Shown: positions 37,244-47,171, counted from the stretch's first letter. The stretch is DNA of 64,000 bases from Acinetobacter sp. CFCC 10889 (GCF_003268395.1 NZ_LQXQ01000014.1:24735-88734), one strand, 5' to 3'. The notes: generated by a model from the letters alone, not told the origin. Program-made: numbers and translations.

Positions 37244-38419
37244 ATGGCTCAAACTTGGAAATATCGTGTTATTTTAAGCGCTTTACTTGCAAGTACAAGC
37301 CTGTCACTGTGGGCTGCAGAAAACTCTGCAGTCCTTGATTTTGATGAAGAAATGGAGCAGAGCAGTGCTGAAGTACCGATCGAGTCCATTGAACAATTTG
37401 TACAAATTTATGGCATTGTCAAAGGCAATTATGTGCAAGAAAAGCCTGATGATGCTTTATTTTTACAAGCCATTAAAGGTTTGGTGAGTGGATTAGACCG
37501 TTATTCACGTTATTTAAGCCCTGATGACTATAAGCAACTGATTCAATATACCGAAGCAGATTTAGCAACCGTTGATTTTAAATTAATTTTGGATAGCCAT
37601 AGCCATCAATGGCAAATTTCTGATTTAAAGGAAAACTCAGATGTTGCCAAACAAGGGTTAAAAAATGGTGACAGTGTTTTTAAAATTGATAATCAAGAAT
37701 TAAAGAATTTAAATGCAGAGCAAGTCGATGATTTGTTACATGGTTCGATTGGCTCAAGTTTTCAACTTCAATTGGGAGCAAAAAGCCCTGCAATTTCTTT
37801 AGTGCGCAATAAAAAATTAGAAATAGCCGATATTGAACCTGCTTTATTACACAATCAGGTTTTAGTTTTAAAAGTAAAAGTATTTCAACAAGATACTGCA
37901 AATGAAATTAAGCGATTGTTAGAGGAATATAGTGCAGCACGGATCAAAGCGGTGCTGATTGACCTACGGAATAATCCTGGTGGATTACTTTCCGCTGCTG
38001 TTGAAACGGCTGATTTATTTTTAAATCAAGGTACAATTGTCTCAACTAAAAGTCGTTCAGAAGGCAACCAACAGTTTCAAGCACTACCAAGCAATGAATT
38101 TTCAAATCTTAAAATGGGAATTTTGATTAATAATCGTTCTGCTTCTGCAGCGGAAGTCTTTACTGCTGCCATGAAAGACCATCAACGTGCATGGGTGATG
38201 GGGGAAAAAAGTTATGGCAAAGGGGTAGTACAAAAGTTATTTCCATTGCCTAATGGTGCGGCACTACAAATGACAGTATCACACTATTACACACCCAAAG
38301 ATACGATGATTGATGGATTAGGGATCACACCAAATCAAGAGTATCCTTGGAGCTTGGAAATGAAAGAAGATAACTATTTAAATAATGTATCTGAACTTTT
38401 ACTCAAACATCGTGATTAA
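37244..38419 (+). CDS. S41-family C-terminal processing peptidase
   Basis: A 391-residue secreted protease with a signal peptide (about 1-24, SLWA-AE), a helical N-terminal part with GLDRYSRYLSPDDYKQL, and a PDZ domain (about 100-175). The S41 catalytic core follows, with Ser in NRSASAAEVFTAAMKDH and Lys in GEKSYGKGVVQKLF. CtpA-type enzymes trim peptidoglycan hydrolases or periplasmic substrates. The gene directly follows gpmI (19 bp), an order found in other gammaproteobacteria. Confidence 0.92.
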   Translation: MAQTWKYRVILSALLASTSLSLWAAENSAVLDFDEEMEQSSAEVPIESIEQFVQIYGIVKGNYVQEKPDDALFLQAIKGLVSGLDRYSRYLSPDDYKQLIQYTEADLATVDFKLILDSHSHQWQISDLKENSDVAKQGLKNGDSVFKIDNQELKNLNAEQVDDLLHGSIGSSFQLQLGAKSPAISLVRNKKLEIADIEPALLHNQVLVLKVKVFQQDTANEIKRLLEEYSAARIKAVLIDLRNNPGGLLSAAVETADLFLNQGTIVSTKSRSEGNQQFQALPSNEFSNLKMGILINNRSASAAEVFTAAMKDHQRAWVMGEKSYGKGVVQKLFPLPNGAALQMTVSHYYTPKDTMIDGLGITPNQEYPWSLEMKEDNYLNNVSELLLKHRD

Positions 38420-38433
38420 TCTTGGGTAAAGTG

Positions 38434-39843
38434 TCAGTCATCATCACTGTCTAAGCCAAACTTTTTCAAACGGTAACGTAAAGAGCGAAAAGTCATACCG
38501 AGTTTTTTTGCGGCTAAGGTTCTATTCCAATGCGTCTGGTTTAAGGCATTGAGTAATACTTCTTTTTCCACTTTTTCTAAGAACTGTTCTAAGCCCTCAG
38601 AGGGTATTTTTCCTGAAGCCTCTTGCGATGTCGTTAAAGTTTCAGAACTTAAAGAAGGCTCTGATTTTTCAACATGAAAATTACGTTTTTGTGAATATTG
38701 TAAATGTTCAATACAGATCAGATGAGTATCACATAAAGTAATGGCACGTTCGATCATATTGCGTAATTCACGGACATTACCAGAATAGGGCTGTGCTTGT
38801 AAAAAGCGTTGAGCATCCTCAGACAGTTCTTTACTCGCAATATCCCACTCTAAACAAATATTTTTTATAAAATGTTCTGCCAAAATGAGAATATCTTTGC
38901 CACGCTCACGTAAGGGGGGTAAATGTAAATCCATGACATGAATGCGAAAGAATAAATCTTGTCTAAATTTGCCTTGTTGTACCCGTTCTTCAAGGTTTTG
39001 ATGAGTCGCACTGATGATACGAAAATCTACATCAATTTCTTGTTCACTGCCAAGTGGGCGAATCTTTTTTTCTTGTAACGCACGTAATAGTTTGCTTTGT
39101 GTGTTTAAGGACAGTTCCGCAATCTCATCTAAAAATAGGCATCCGCCATTAGCAGACTGAATTAGCCCAAGTTTGTCTTGGGTTGCTCCTGCAAAACTGT
39201 TGCTGACATAACCAAACAGCTCTCTTTCGATCTGGTCTTCAGAAATCGCACCACAGTTAATCACCACAAAAGGGCTGTCACTACGGTTACTTAACTTATG
39301 AATTAGATTGGCAACCACTTCTTTGCCTGTACCAGATTCACCTGAAATAAAAACGGGTGCTTGTGAACGTGCAACTTTTTTGATGGTTTCCTTGAGTTTC
39401 AGCATAGGTTTTGATTCACCGACCAGAAGCTGATGTTCAAGTTGCAGATTTTCTTCACTAAAATCGATTAAAGGTACATGTAAGGCTTTGGTCAGAAGTT
39501 GGTGTAAATGCTGCTGATTGATCGGTTTATTGACGAAATCAAAAGCACCAGCTTTGAGTGAAGCAATCGCAATTTCCATATTGCCATAGGCTGTCAGTAC
39601 CGCAATAGGTACTTTGGGATAATGCTGTGTGACATGTTTGACCAAATCTAAACCACTACCATCAGGTAGGTTTAAATCAGTAATGCAGGCATTGTAGTTG
39701 TGTTCACTAAAGAACAATTTGGCTTGTTGTAGATGATGTGCGATATGGGTTTTAATGCCCATGCGTGACAAAGTCATTTGCATGAGTAAGCATAAATCAT
39801 GTTCATCATCCACAAGTAGAACTAATGGTTGTCGTGTGGTCAT
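38434..39843 (-). CDS. pilR: PilR-type sigma-54 response regulator
   Basis: The 469-residue regulator has a receiver domain (about 5-120, phosphorylation Asp in CITDLNLPDGSGL). An AAA+ domain (about 140-370) has Walker A GESGTGKE and Walker B GGCLFLDEIAEL. A Fis-type helix-turn-helix (NRTLAAKKLGMTFRSLRYRL) ends the protein. PilR activates the type IV pilin gene with sigma-54. The loop that normally reads GAFTGA and touches sigma-54 is NSFAGA here, an unusual change. It lies 17 bp downstream of pilS. Confidence 0.92.
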   Translation of the reverse strand: MTTRQPLVLLVDDEHDLCLLMQMTLSRMGIKTHIAHHLQQAKLFFSEHNYNACITDLNLPDGSGLDLVKHVTQHYPKVPIAVLTAYGNMEIAIASLKAGAFDFVNKPINQQHLHQLLTKALHVPLIDFSEENLQLEHQLLVGESKPMLKLKETIKKVARSQAPVFISGESGTGKEVVANLIHKLSNRSDSPFVVINCGAISEDQIERELFGYVSNSFAGATQDKLGLIQSANGGCLFLDEIAELSLNTQSKLLRALQEKKIRPLGSEQEIDVDFRIISATHQNLEERVQQGKFRQDLFFRIHVMDLHLPPLRERGKDILILAEHFIKNICLEWDIASKELSEDAQRFLQAQPYSGNVRELRNMIERAITLCDTHLICIEHLQYSQKRNFHVEKSEPSLSSETLTTSQEASGKIPSEGLEQFLEKVEKEVLLNALNQTHWNRTLAAKKLGMTFRSLRYRLKKFGLDSDDD

Positions 39844-39860
39844 ATCCCCAATAACCTAAA

Positions 39861-41450
39861 TTAAGTTTTCAATGGGCACTCTATTCGAAAACATGCCCCT
39901 TTTTGTTTTTGCTCTATATACATCAACTTGGCTTGATTTGCTTCACAAATACTTTGTGATAAATATAAGCCCAATCCTGTTCCATTGATTTCCGTAGTAA
40001 AAAAGGGTTGAAACAGTTGTGCAAGATTTTGTCTCGCAATCCCTTCACCGAAGTCTATCACATCAATATACAGATGTTGAGCATCTGCATGTACCATAAC
40101 TTGAATAAAATGCGCATCTTCAGCATTATGACGGATCGCATTACGAATTAAATTGATTAAAACTTGTCGTAGTTGAGATTCGTCAAATTGCACAATGAGT
40201 GGTTTTAATAAATGTAGTGCAATTTGATTTTGAATATCTGCTAAATCATTTTTAAATAAGTCTTTAAAAAAATGTTCTAAGACAATATCCGACATGATGG
40301 TTTTTCTATTTTTTGCCATGTCTAAGGTTTGTTGAATAATTTGATTAATACGCTGGCTTTGGCGATCAATCATTTGATTCAGCATTAGGCGTTGTTCAGC
40401 ATCTGCATCTAAAGCTAACTCATTGGCTTGGGCAATGGCTGCTAAAGGATTACGAATTTCATGAGCGATACTGGCGGACAGTTGTCCTAAAGAAGCCAGT
40501 TTTAATTGTTGCACTTTTTGATTAATTTTTTGAGAGTCTTCTAAGGTCAGTAGTGTTAACGCTTGATGTGGCACAATTAATTTTTGTACCCGAATATCAA
40601 CAGTATAATGGCTTTGATTTGATTGAAACTGAAAGCGTTGTCCTTCTTCCAAAGGCTTTTCTTGTAGTAAATCAAATAATTCTTTTTGAAATTTAATCAG
40701 AGAATATTGTTCATGTGCATAAGCATATAGCGGGGCAATTCCTAACAAAGAACATGCAGCAGGATTGCAGACCACAATACGATAATTCTCATCCAAAACC
40801 AAATAGCCAAGTTCAATTTGTTCTAAGATATAACGGTTAATATTTTGTAATTTTAATAACTCTAAAGACTGTAAAGAGTTAATGGTTTCTAACACTCTAA
40901 AGCGTTGGATCGAGACTTGTCCGAGTCCATAGACAAGAAAAAATAAAAAAGCTAAAAGTGCACTGTTACTGATATTGTTGAGATTAGAAACATCAAAAAA
41001 TGTACCAACAAATTGTTGATAAATCACAGCAATGATGGAAATTAAGGTTACGATCAAGGCTTCATTTTTTTTCAATAAAAAGTTTGCTGAAAAAACCATG
41101 ATCACGAATAACAGACTAATCGAAAGACTAGGACCACCAAGTGCAAATGTGAGCGTGCTTAGAAATAAAATATCAGCGAGAAAAATAGCAAAAAGCTGTT
41201 CTGAAACAAATCTAGTAAAAAATTTCAGTGAGAGTAATTGTATAAAGCTAACAAAGCTAAAAATAATTAAGCTGTCAAAATATAATGTGCTATGTAAAAA
41301 AGTGAGAGCGTGGCGTTCAGCGGTAAAAATAAAAATGACAATTAAACACAGTGCTAAACTCAGTCGATAAACTGAATATAATGTGCCTAGACGGTAAATG
41401 GTTTGTTGTAAGGAGCTTGCCGCCGCAGGCCACATCGTATTCATTGGCAT
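39861..41450 (-). CDS. pilS: PilS-type sensor histidine kinase
   Basis: The 529-residue membrane sensor has about six hydrophobic spans in residues 30-190. A PAS-like region follows (about 205-310, LGYLVLDENYRIVVCNPAAC), then the HisKA box (SASIAHEIRNPLAAIAQ). ATPase motifs are NLIRNAIRHNAED and DFGEGI. It phosphorylates PilR; in Pseudomonas PilS reads the pilin level in the membrane. It is encoded directly before pilR and 6 bp after the GacA-type gene, so all three may be read together. Confidence 0.92.
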   Translation of the reverse strand: MPMNTMWPAAASSLQQTIYRLGTLYSVYRLSLALCLIVIFIFTAERHALTFLHSTLYFDSLIIFSFVSFIQLLSLKFFTRFVSEQLFAIFLADILFLSTLTFALGGPSLSISLLFVIMVFSANFLLKKNEALIVTLISIIAVIYQQFVGTFFDVSNLNNISNSALLAFLFFLVYGLGQVSIQRFRVLETINSLQSLELLKLQNINRYILEQIELGYLVLDENYRIVVCNPAACSLLGIAPLYAYAHEQYSLIKFQKELFDLLQEKPLEEGQRFQFQSNQSHYTVDIRVQKLIVPHQALTLLTLEDSQKINQKVQQLKLASLGQLSASIAHEIRNPLAAIAQANELALDADAEQRLMLNQMIDRQSQRINQIIQQTLDMAKNRKTIMSDIVLEHFFKDLFKNDLADIQNQIALHLLKPLIVQFDESQLRQVLINLIRNAIRHNAEDAHFIQVMVHADAQHLYIDVIDFGEGIARQNLAQLFQPFFTTEINGTGLGLYLSQSICEANQAKLMYIEQKQKGACFRIECPLKT

Positions 41451-41456
41451 AGCATT

Positions 41457-42092
41457 CTAGGGTTTGATTAGACCATAGCGTATGGCTAAATGAGTTAGTT
41501 TTACATCGCTATCAATGCCTAATTTCTCAAAAATACGATAGCGATAAGTATTAACCGTTTTGACACTGACAAAAAGTTTGTCTGAAATTTCTTGTGCACT
41601 GATACAGTTGACCACCATCATAGCGACTTGCATTTCACGTTCAGATAAAGCATCGAAAGGTGAGCTTTGATTGTCAGATAAATAAGAACTAGCGAGTTGT
41701 TCTGCAATATCTGCACTAAAGTATTTACCGCCTTGCATGACTTTATTGATGGCACGAACCATTTCAGAAATAGGTGCTCCTTTGGTGATATAACCACGTG
41801 CGCCAGCTTTTAATAATAAAGAAGGATAGGGTTCTTCGGCTAAGCCACTTACTGCAAGAACTTTGGTATCGGGTGCTGTTTGTAATAAACGACGAGTTGT
41901 TTCAACACCGCCAATACCGGGCATATTTACATCTAATAAAACCACATTGGGATGTTGCTGTCTGACGATGGCAATGGCTTCTTCGCCTGATTCAGCCTGA
42001 CCAATCACTTGAATATCGGCTTGATCTTCAAGCATACGACAAATGCCTGTACGCACTAATTCATGGTCGTCTACCACTAAAACCGTGATCAC
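41457..42092 (-). CDS. gacA: GacA/UvrY-type LuxR response regulator
   Basis: The 211-residue protein has a receiver domain (Asp in VVLLDVNMPGIGG, about residue 54) and a LuxR helix-turn-helix (about 145-205, LSEREMQVAMMVVNCISAQEISDKLFVSVKTVNTYRYRI). The receiver matches GacA/UvrY closely. It is normally activated by the unlinked sensor GacS/BarA and drives small RNAs that antagonise CsrA. In this genome it precedes pilS-pilR. AGGAGG (CCTCCT on the plus strand) lies 5 nt before the ATG. Confidence 0.9.
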   Translation of the reverse strand: MITVLVVDDHELVRTGICRMLEDQADIQVIGQAESGEEAIAIVRQQHPNVVLLDVNMPGIGGVETTRRLLQTAPDTKVLAVSGLAEEPYPSLLLKAGARGYITKGAPISEMVRAINKVMQGGKYFSADIAEQLASSYLSDNQSSPFDALSEREMQVAMMVVNCISAQEISDKLFVSVKTVNTYRYRIFEKLGIDSDVKLTHLAIRYGLIKP

Positions 42093-42324
42093 TAAGACCT
42101 CCTTATATTTTCAAAAAAGCAACTTTTTTGTTACACAAAGCAAAAAGTACTTGCAATGTCATAACAAAATTAGCAATGCTACTCATAATCTTTCTTCAAT
42201 ATTTATGCACAATGACCTAGCTAATTTGTTTCTTCAATATTAGTCATGTTTCGGTGTAAATGTAAGCCATAATTGAGGTAATAAGCAATAGCGCAAAAAG
42301 CCTCCCTGAAATGAGTAAGTTACC

Positions 42325-43389
42325 GTGAAAAAGTCAAAAAAAACGTTAATGCATGCCCTGTCTGCCGCAGTGCTACTCAGTTTGAGTTCAGCAAGTTTCG
42401 CAGATCTTGTGATGAATTCTTCGGGGGGGACACAGCGTGCTTCGATGAGTTGGTCAACTGATGATGCAAGTCAGTTGCTTAATGGGGATTCCATTGGTGA
42501 TGATGGGGATGAGCCATCTCCACCAGGTTCAGTGACTTATTTGTCAGCACCACCAACCACAAAATCATACAATACAACCACAGCAGTACCTACACAACAA
42601 TCTGTTCAAATTTCAGATACTAACCGATATTTAAACCAACCATCAGTCAGTGCACGTGCTGCATTGGTGATGGATGCCAATACAGGTGAAGTGCTCTATA
42701 GTAAAAATACCAATACAGCTTTGCCAATTGCCTCTATTACTAAGTTAATGACAGCGGTTGTGACAGCAGATGCACATTTAAATATGTCTGAAGACATCAT
42801 GTTGCAATCTATTGATTTTGCAGGTGCGGGGGGTAAAAACTCAAGCTCAACTTTAAAAGTTGGCGATACGATGAATCGTGCTGAAATGCTTTTGGTGGCA
42901 TTGATGAAGTCTGAAAATCCTGCTGCTGCTGCTTTAGCACGAACTTATCCGGGTGGTCGCCCTGCTTTTATTGCCGCAATGAATGCTAAAGCTCGTCAAT
43001 TGGGTATGCACTCAACGCATTTTACCGAGTCTACAGGTTTAGACCCACGTAATGTGTCTTCTGCACGTGATTTGGGTGTGTTGGTGAGTTCTGCATCACA
43101 GTATGGTTTAATTCGTCAGTTCTCGACCACAGCACATTATGACTTCAATCTTGGCTATCGTGTATTAAAATCGAACAATACCAATGCGATGGTGCGTAAT
43201 GGTGGTTGGAATATTAATATTTCAAAAACAGGTTATATTAATGAAGCAGGACGTTGTGTCGTAATGCACACGACTGTAAATAATCGTCCTGCTGTTGTAG
43301 TGCTATTGGGTGCAAGCACATCACAATCTCGTACCAATGATGCAACGAATTTATTAAATTGGGTGAGTAATTTACCAAAACGTATTTAA
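42325..43389 (+). CDS. pbpG: D-alanyl-D-alanine endopeptidase (PBP7/PbpG)
   Basis: A 354-residue penicillin-binding protein with a signal peptide (about 1-26, SSASFA). A disordered Ser/Thr/Pro-rich region (30-105) comes next, followed by the S11 peptidase domain. Motifs are SxxK in PIASITKLMTAV, SxN in MKSENPAAA and KTG in ISKTGYINEAG. It cleaves peptidoglycan cross-links in the periplasm. The start is GTG at 42325. It is divergent from gacA across 232 bp. A terminator follows. Confidence 0.9.
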   Translation: MKKSKKTLMHALSAAVLLSLSSASFADLVMNSSGGTQRASMSWSTDDASQLLNGDSIGDDGDEPSPPGSVTYLSAPPTTKSYNTTTAVPTQQSVQISDTNRYLNQPSVSARAALVMDANTGEVLYSKNTNTALPIASITKLMTAVVTADAHLNMSEDIMLQSIDFAGAGGKNSSSTLKVGDTMNRAEMLLVALMKSENPAAAALARTYPGGRPAFIAAMNAKARQLGMHSTHFTESTGLDPRNVSSARDLGVLVSSASQYGLIRQFSTTAHYDFNLGYRVLKSNNTNAMVRNGGWNINISKTGYINEAGRCVVMHTTVNNRPAVVVLLGASTSQSRTNDATNLLNWVSNLPKRI

Positions 43390-43406
43390 AAATAAGTTGT
43401 AAAATG

Positions 43407-43431
43407 ACCCTTCCATTGTGAAGGGTTTTTT
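43407..43431 (+). terminator. Rho-independent terminator of pbpG
   Basis: ACCCTTC pairs with GAAGGGT around a 6-nt loop, then a T6 run. Confidence 0.82.
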
Positions 43432-43461
43432 ATCTTCATAAATAAAAATCAGGGAAATAAG

Positions 43462-44232
43462 ATGATGACTTATGTGATTAGAGAAAAATATTTTGGTTAT
43501 AACGATGAAGTTTTTTATGCTTCAGGCAATCGGATTGCAGGTATTTTTGATCATAAAGAACAAGCGGAAATGATCTATAAGCAACTTGAAATTAATGGGG
43601 CACGTGATTTTGCATTATATGAGGTTGAGGCATTGTTTGATGCAGATGAGGCACTATTAAAAAAATTGGATGATTTTGTCTTTTCACGTTGTGGTAAACA
43701 TATTTATCAAGAGGGTGAGGTTTCTCGTGATTCATTGCCTGAAAGCTTGAGTGATGAGGATACTTTGGAATTTATTCAAATTGCAAATATGCATAAATTT
43801 CAATTGGTTAAATTTGAAAATGAAGTTAAATTTTATGCACTTTGGTCAGTCAAACAGCAGAAATGGGTGGAAGAACATGATGAGTTTTTTGCAAGTCTAG
43901 TTTATGCAGACCAGCCTGAGCAATTAAAAAGTAATGTAAGAACAATTTTTGCAGATTACGATTATGGTGATATTCAGCTTAAGGGTTCTTTTGAAGAGTT
44001 ATCTGATCAGCCTGTACTTTTGCAAGCAATGATCAATGCCCAATCTGGGTTGAAATATAATCAGAAAACTCAAACTTTAATTATTATGCAAGGCTGGGAA
44101 GAAGAGGGATTATATGCGGTTAATCCTTTATTAAAACAGCCTTTATTTGAGATTAGGGAGATAGAGCTTGAAGAAATCCAAAGAATTGAAAAAGAGTTAG
44201 CTGTACAATATAGTTATGATAATTACGAATAA
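43462..44232 (+). CDS. Conserved acidic protein of unknown function
   Basis: A 256-residue cytosolic protein (no signal peptide or spans). It begins MMTYVIREKYFGYNDEVFYA and is rich in Glu and Asp. No catalytic motif is recognised. CAGGGAA precedes the start ATG pair (43462/43465). It is probably a genus-restricted family, but I cannot assign a role. It is a monocistronic unit between the pbpG terminator and the inverted-repeat region. Confidence 0.7.
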   Translation: MMTYVIREKYFGYNDEVFYASGNRIAGIFDHKEQAEMIYKQLEINGARDFALYEVEALFDADEALLKKLDDFVFSRCGKHIYQEGEVSRDSLPESLSDEDTLEFIQIANMHKFQLVKFENEVKFYALWSVKQQKWVEEHDEFFASLVYADQPEQLKSNVRTIFADYDYGDIQLKGSFEELSDQPVLLQAMINAQSGLKYNQKTQTLIIMQGWEEEGLYAVNPLLKQPLFEIREIELEEIQRIEKELAVQYSYDNYE

Positions 44233-44255
44233 CGTTTCTTTTTATGGTTGTAAAT

Positions 44256-44495
44256 AAAAAACCTGCACTTGGTATAATGCTGATCAGTTAAGCAAAATTA
44301 TTTGAAAAATTCCTAAAATCTCCCCTCTTGCGTAGCCTAGCTACTCATCTTTGAAAAAGAGGGGAACTTCTTGTAACTAAAATGGTTTTTAGTAATGAAA
44401 AGCCCCCTCCTTTGGAAAAGGTGGGGAACATGTTCCGCAAGGGGAGGATTCAAAAATCCTTGACTGACTGGCATTATGCACTTGGCAGGTTTTTT
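44256..44495. repeat. 240-bp nested inverted-repeat intergenic element
   Basis: Outer arms are perfect for 11 bp (AAAAAACCTGC at 44256, GCAGGTTTTTT ending 44495). After an equal 7-nt interruption they are perfect for 7 bp more (ATAATGC at 44274, GCATTAT at 44471). Inside are further pairs: CCCCTCTT (44322) with AAGAGGGG (44357), CCCCCTCC (44404) with GGGGAGGA, and the 12-bp palindrome GGAACATGTTCC (44425). It holds no ORF. It looks like a repeated hairpin element and may also terminate thrC and the upstream gene. Confidence 0.75.
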
Positions 44496-44510
44496 ACATC
44501 CATTCAAATT

Positions 44511-45650
44511 TTACATATTTGAAAGAATAGAATCACGAACTTGATTAAGTTCAGCATCAATTGACAACATCACTGCATCAGCACATTGTTTGATTGCAGT
44601 ATCAGGGTCTTTCAAGCCATTCCCTGTTACAGTACATACGATCACAGAACCTTCAGCAATTTTACCTGCTTTAATATCACGGATCGCACCACCGATAGAT
44701 GCAGCAGAAGCAGGTTCAACAAACACGCCTTCATACATTGAAAGCATACGCTGTGCTTCTAAGATTTCAGCATCTGTCAATTCATCAAACCAACCGTTTG
44801 AATCACGAACAACCGCTTTCGCATGGTTAAAGCTCTGTGGATTACCGATACGGATTGCAGTCGCAACAGTTTCAGGGTTTTCTACAGGACCACCGCGTAG
44901 GAATGGTGCTGCACCAGATGCTTGGTAACCGACCATGATTGGGCGACCTGCTGGTGTTTGACCCGTGAAAGCATCAGCTTCTGCATCATAAATCACTTGG
45001 TCTTTTTCAAAGCTGAAATTTTCAGTTAAAGCTTCGGTATAACCCATCCAATGTGCAGTGATGTTACCTGCATTACCGACTGGCAAGCAGTGATAATCAG
45101 GTGCACGACCCAAAGCATCTACGATTTCGTAAGCAATGGTTTTTTGACCTTGTAAACGGTAAGGATTGATTGAGTTTACAATCGTTACAGGTGCTTGATC
45201 AGCAACTTCTTTCACAAGACGCATACCATCATCAAAGTTACCGTGAATTTGTAAAGTCACAGCGCCGTACATCATTGACTGTGCCATTTTACCCATAGCA
45301 ATTTTGCCTTCAGGGATTAAAACAAACGCTTTGATGCCTGCACGTGCAGCATAAGCAGCCGCAGCCGCAGAAGTATTTCCTGTAGATGCACAGATGATGG
45401 CTTTAGAACCTTCTTCTACAGCTTTGGTTACAGCCATGGTCATACCACGGTCTTTAAATGAACCAGTCGGGTTTAAGCCCTCATACTTCACATAGATTTC
45501 AACATTTTTACCGATCAAACGTGGAATATTGTCCAGTTTAATGAGTGGGGTATTCCCTTCATTTAACGAGATAGCACGTGTAGTTTGAGATACTGGTAAG
45601 CGGTCACGATAGCGATCAACAAGTCCTGTATAGCGATTTGCATTAGACAT
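44511..45650 (-). CDS. thrC: Threonine synthase
   Basis: A 379-residue PLP enzyme converting O-phosphohomoserine to threonine. The PLP lysine lies in NPTGSFKDRGMTMAV, and the glycine loop binding phosphate is PVGNAGNITAHW. Length fits the shorter bacterial type. It follows hom on the same strand across a 134-bp spacer with a hairpin. Confidence 0.95.
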   Translation of the reverse strand: MSNANRYTGLVDRYRDRLPVSQTTRAISLNEGNTPLIKLDNIPRLIGKNVEIYVKYEGLNPTGSFKDRGMTMAVTKAVEEGSKAIICASTGNTSAAAAAYAARAGIKAFVLIPEGKIAMGKMAQSMMYGAVTLQIHGNFDDGMRLVKEVADQAPVTIVNSINPYRLQGQKTIAYEIVDALGRAPDYHCLPVGNAGNITAHWMGYTEALTENFSFEKDQVIYDAEADAFTGQTPAGRPIMVGYQASGAAPFLRGGPVENPETVATAIRIGNPQSFNHAKAVVRDSNGWFDELTDAEILEAQRMLSMYEGVFVEPASAASIGGAIRDIKAGKIAEGSVIVCTVTGNGLKDPDTAIKQCADAVMLSIDAELNQVRDSILSNM

Positions 45651-45740
45651 GAGGGTGTTCCAAGTGTTATGTAGAGCAAATAGAGATATTTGTTAATTGA
45701 CCTAAGCTACGCATTTTCAATGAGTTTGCTTGCGTAATGA

Positions 45741-45762
45741 CTCCTCTTAAAGAAAAGAGGAG
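45741..45762 (-). terminator. Hairpin between hom and thrC
   Basis: CTCCTCTT pairs with AAGAGGAG around a 6-nt loop. There is no clear T run in either direction, so it may be an attenuating or RNA-stabilising hairpin rather than a full terminator. Confidence 0.45.
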
Positions 45763-45784
45763 CTTTAGGAAAATTTAAACCCGA

Positions 45785-47089
45785 TTAGTTATCAAGCAAT
45801 TCTAAACGAATTCGTACGATTTCGCCATGAATCACAGGTAAAGCTTGAATTTTTGATAAAGCTTCGTTCATTTTCGATTCAACCACTGGATCAGTTAAAA
45901 TCACAATAGGAATCAAATCTTTCAAACGTGGTTGTTGCATAATGGCATCAATACTAATGCCTGCACGACTTAAAATCGTAGTGACATCTGCAAGTACACC
46001 TGTCTGATCTTCAGCATTGATACGGATGTAATAACCTGTTGTCATCTCATCACTTTCTAAGATGGGTAGATCTGAAAGTGCTTCAAATGCCAATTGTGGA
46101 ATAGTTCCTGAGCCATCTTCTGTATAGATAATGTCACGAACAATGTCAACGACATCAGCAACAACCGCAGAAGCTGTAGGACCTGCGCCTGCACCTGCAC
46201 CGTAATACAATGTTGGACCAACGGCATTGGCTTGAACAAGAACCGCATTTTTCACGCCATTAACATTTGCAATCAATTCTTCAGCAGGAATTAGAGTTGG
46301 ATGTACACGTAATTCGATGCCTTTAGCAGAACGGCGTGCAATACCTAAGTGTTTGATGTTATAGCCAAGCTCAGCCGCATATTTGACATCTTGTGCGGTG
46401 ACTTTGGTAATACCTTCGGTATAGACTTTATCGAACTGTAATGGAATACCAAATGCACATGATGCCAAAATCGTGAGTTTATGTGCAGCATCAATGCCTT
46501 CAACGTCAAAAGTTGGATCAGCTTCGGCATAACCCAGTTCTTGTGCTTCTTTTAAAACGTCATCAAAAGCACGACCTTTTTCACTCATTTCTGTGAGGAT
46601 AAAGTTACCTGTGCCATTGATGATCCCCGCAAGCCATTCGATTTTGTTGGCAGCCAAACCTTCACGGATGACTTTGATAATTGGAATACCACCCGCAACA
46701 GCCGCTTCATAAGCGATCTGTACATGATGATCATCAGCTGCTTTAAATAGCTCATTGCCATGTTCAGCAAGTAGTGCTTTGTTTGCTGTTACGACTTGTT
46801 TGCCATGCTTAATCGCTTCCATGATCACTTCATAAGCAGGATGAATACCACCCATCACTTCAACCACGACATCAACATCAGGTTGGCGGACAATGTCGAG
46901 TAGATCAGCACTTTGTTTCACACTTGCAGGTAAATTTAAATCTGGACGTGGGCGACGTGTGCCTACGTGGGTAATTTCAATTTCACGACCGGTGCGACGT
47001 CTAATTTCAGCAGCGTTTTCTTGTAATAGTTTAAGGGCACCACCACCTACGGTTCCAAGACCGAGTATTGCCAGACGTACTGGTTTCAC
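45785..47089 (-). CDS. hom: Homoserine dehydrogenase
   Basis: A 434-residue enzyme reducing aspartate semialdehyde to homoserine. The N-terminal NAD(P) fold has LAILGLGTVGGGALKLL, the catalytic domain has GIINGTGNFILTEM and the Lys/Asp-bearing GYAEADPTFDVEG, and a C-terminal ACT domain (about 350-434) allows threonine feedback. The start is GTG at 47089 with TGGAG 6 nt upstream, giving the normal MKPVRLAILG. The upstream TTG is less likely. Confidence 0.95.
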   Translation of the reverse strand: MKPVRLAILGLGTVGGGALKLLQENAAEIRRRTGREIEITHVGTRRPRPDLNLPASVKQSADLLDIVRQPDVDVVVEVMGGIHPAYEVIMEAIKHGKQVVTANKALLAEHGNELFKAADDHHVQIAYEAAVAGGIPIIKVIREGLAANKIEWLAGIINGTGNFILTEMSEKGRAFDDVLKEAQELGYAEADPTFDVEGIDAAHKLTILASCAFGIPLQFDKVYTEGITKVTAQDVKYAAELGYNIKHLGIARRSAKGIELRVHPTLIPAEELIANVNGVKNAVLVQANAVGPTLYYGAGAGAGPTASAVVADVVDIVRDIIYTEDGSGTIPQLAFEALSDLPILESDEMTTGYYIRINAEDQTGVLADVTTILSRAGISIDAIMQQPRLKDLIPIVILTDPVVESKMNEALSKIQALPVIHGEIVRIRLELLDN

Positions 47090-47143
47090 GTCACACTCCA
47101 ATTATGCATATAAATTTTAATAAGCTTAGATCATAGCTAAAAA

Positions 47144-47171
47144 ATGCGCCAGACTCTAGAGGCTGGCGCAT
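47144..47171 (-). terminator. Rho-independent terminator of dsbC
   Basis: On the minus strand ATGCGCCAG pairs with CTGGCGCAT around a 10-nt loop and is followed by TTTTT. Confidence 0.8.
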
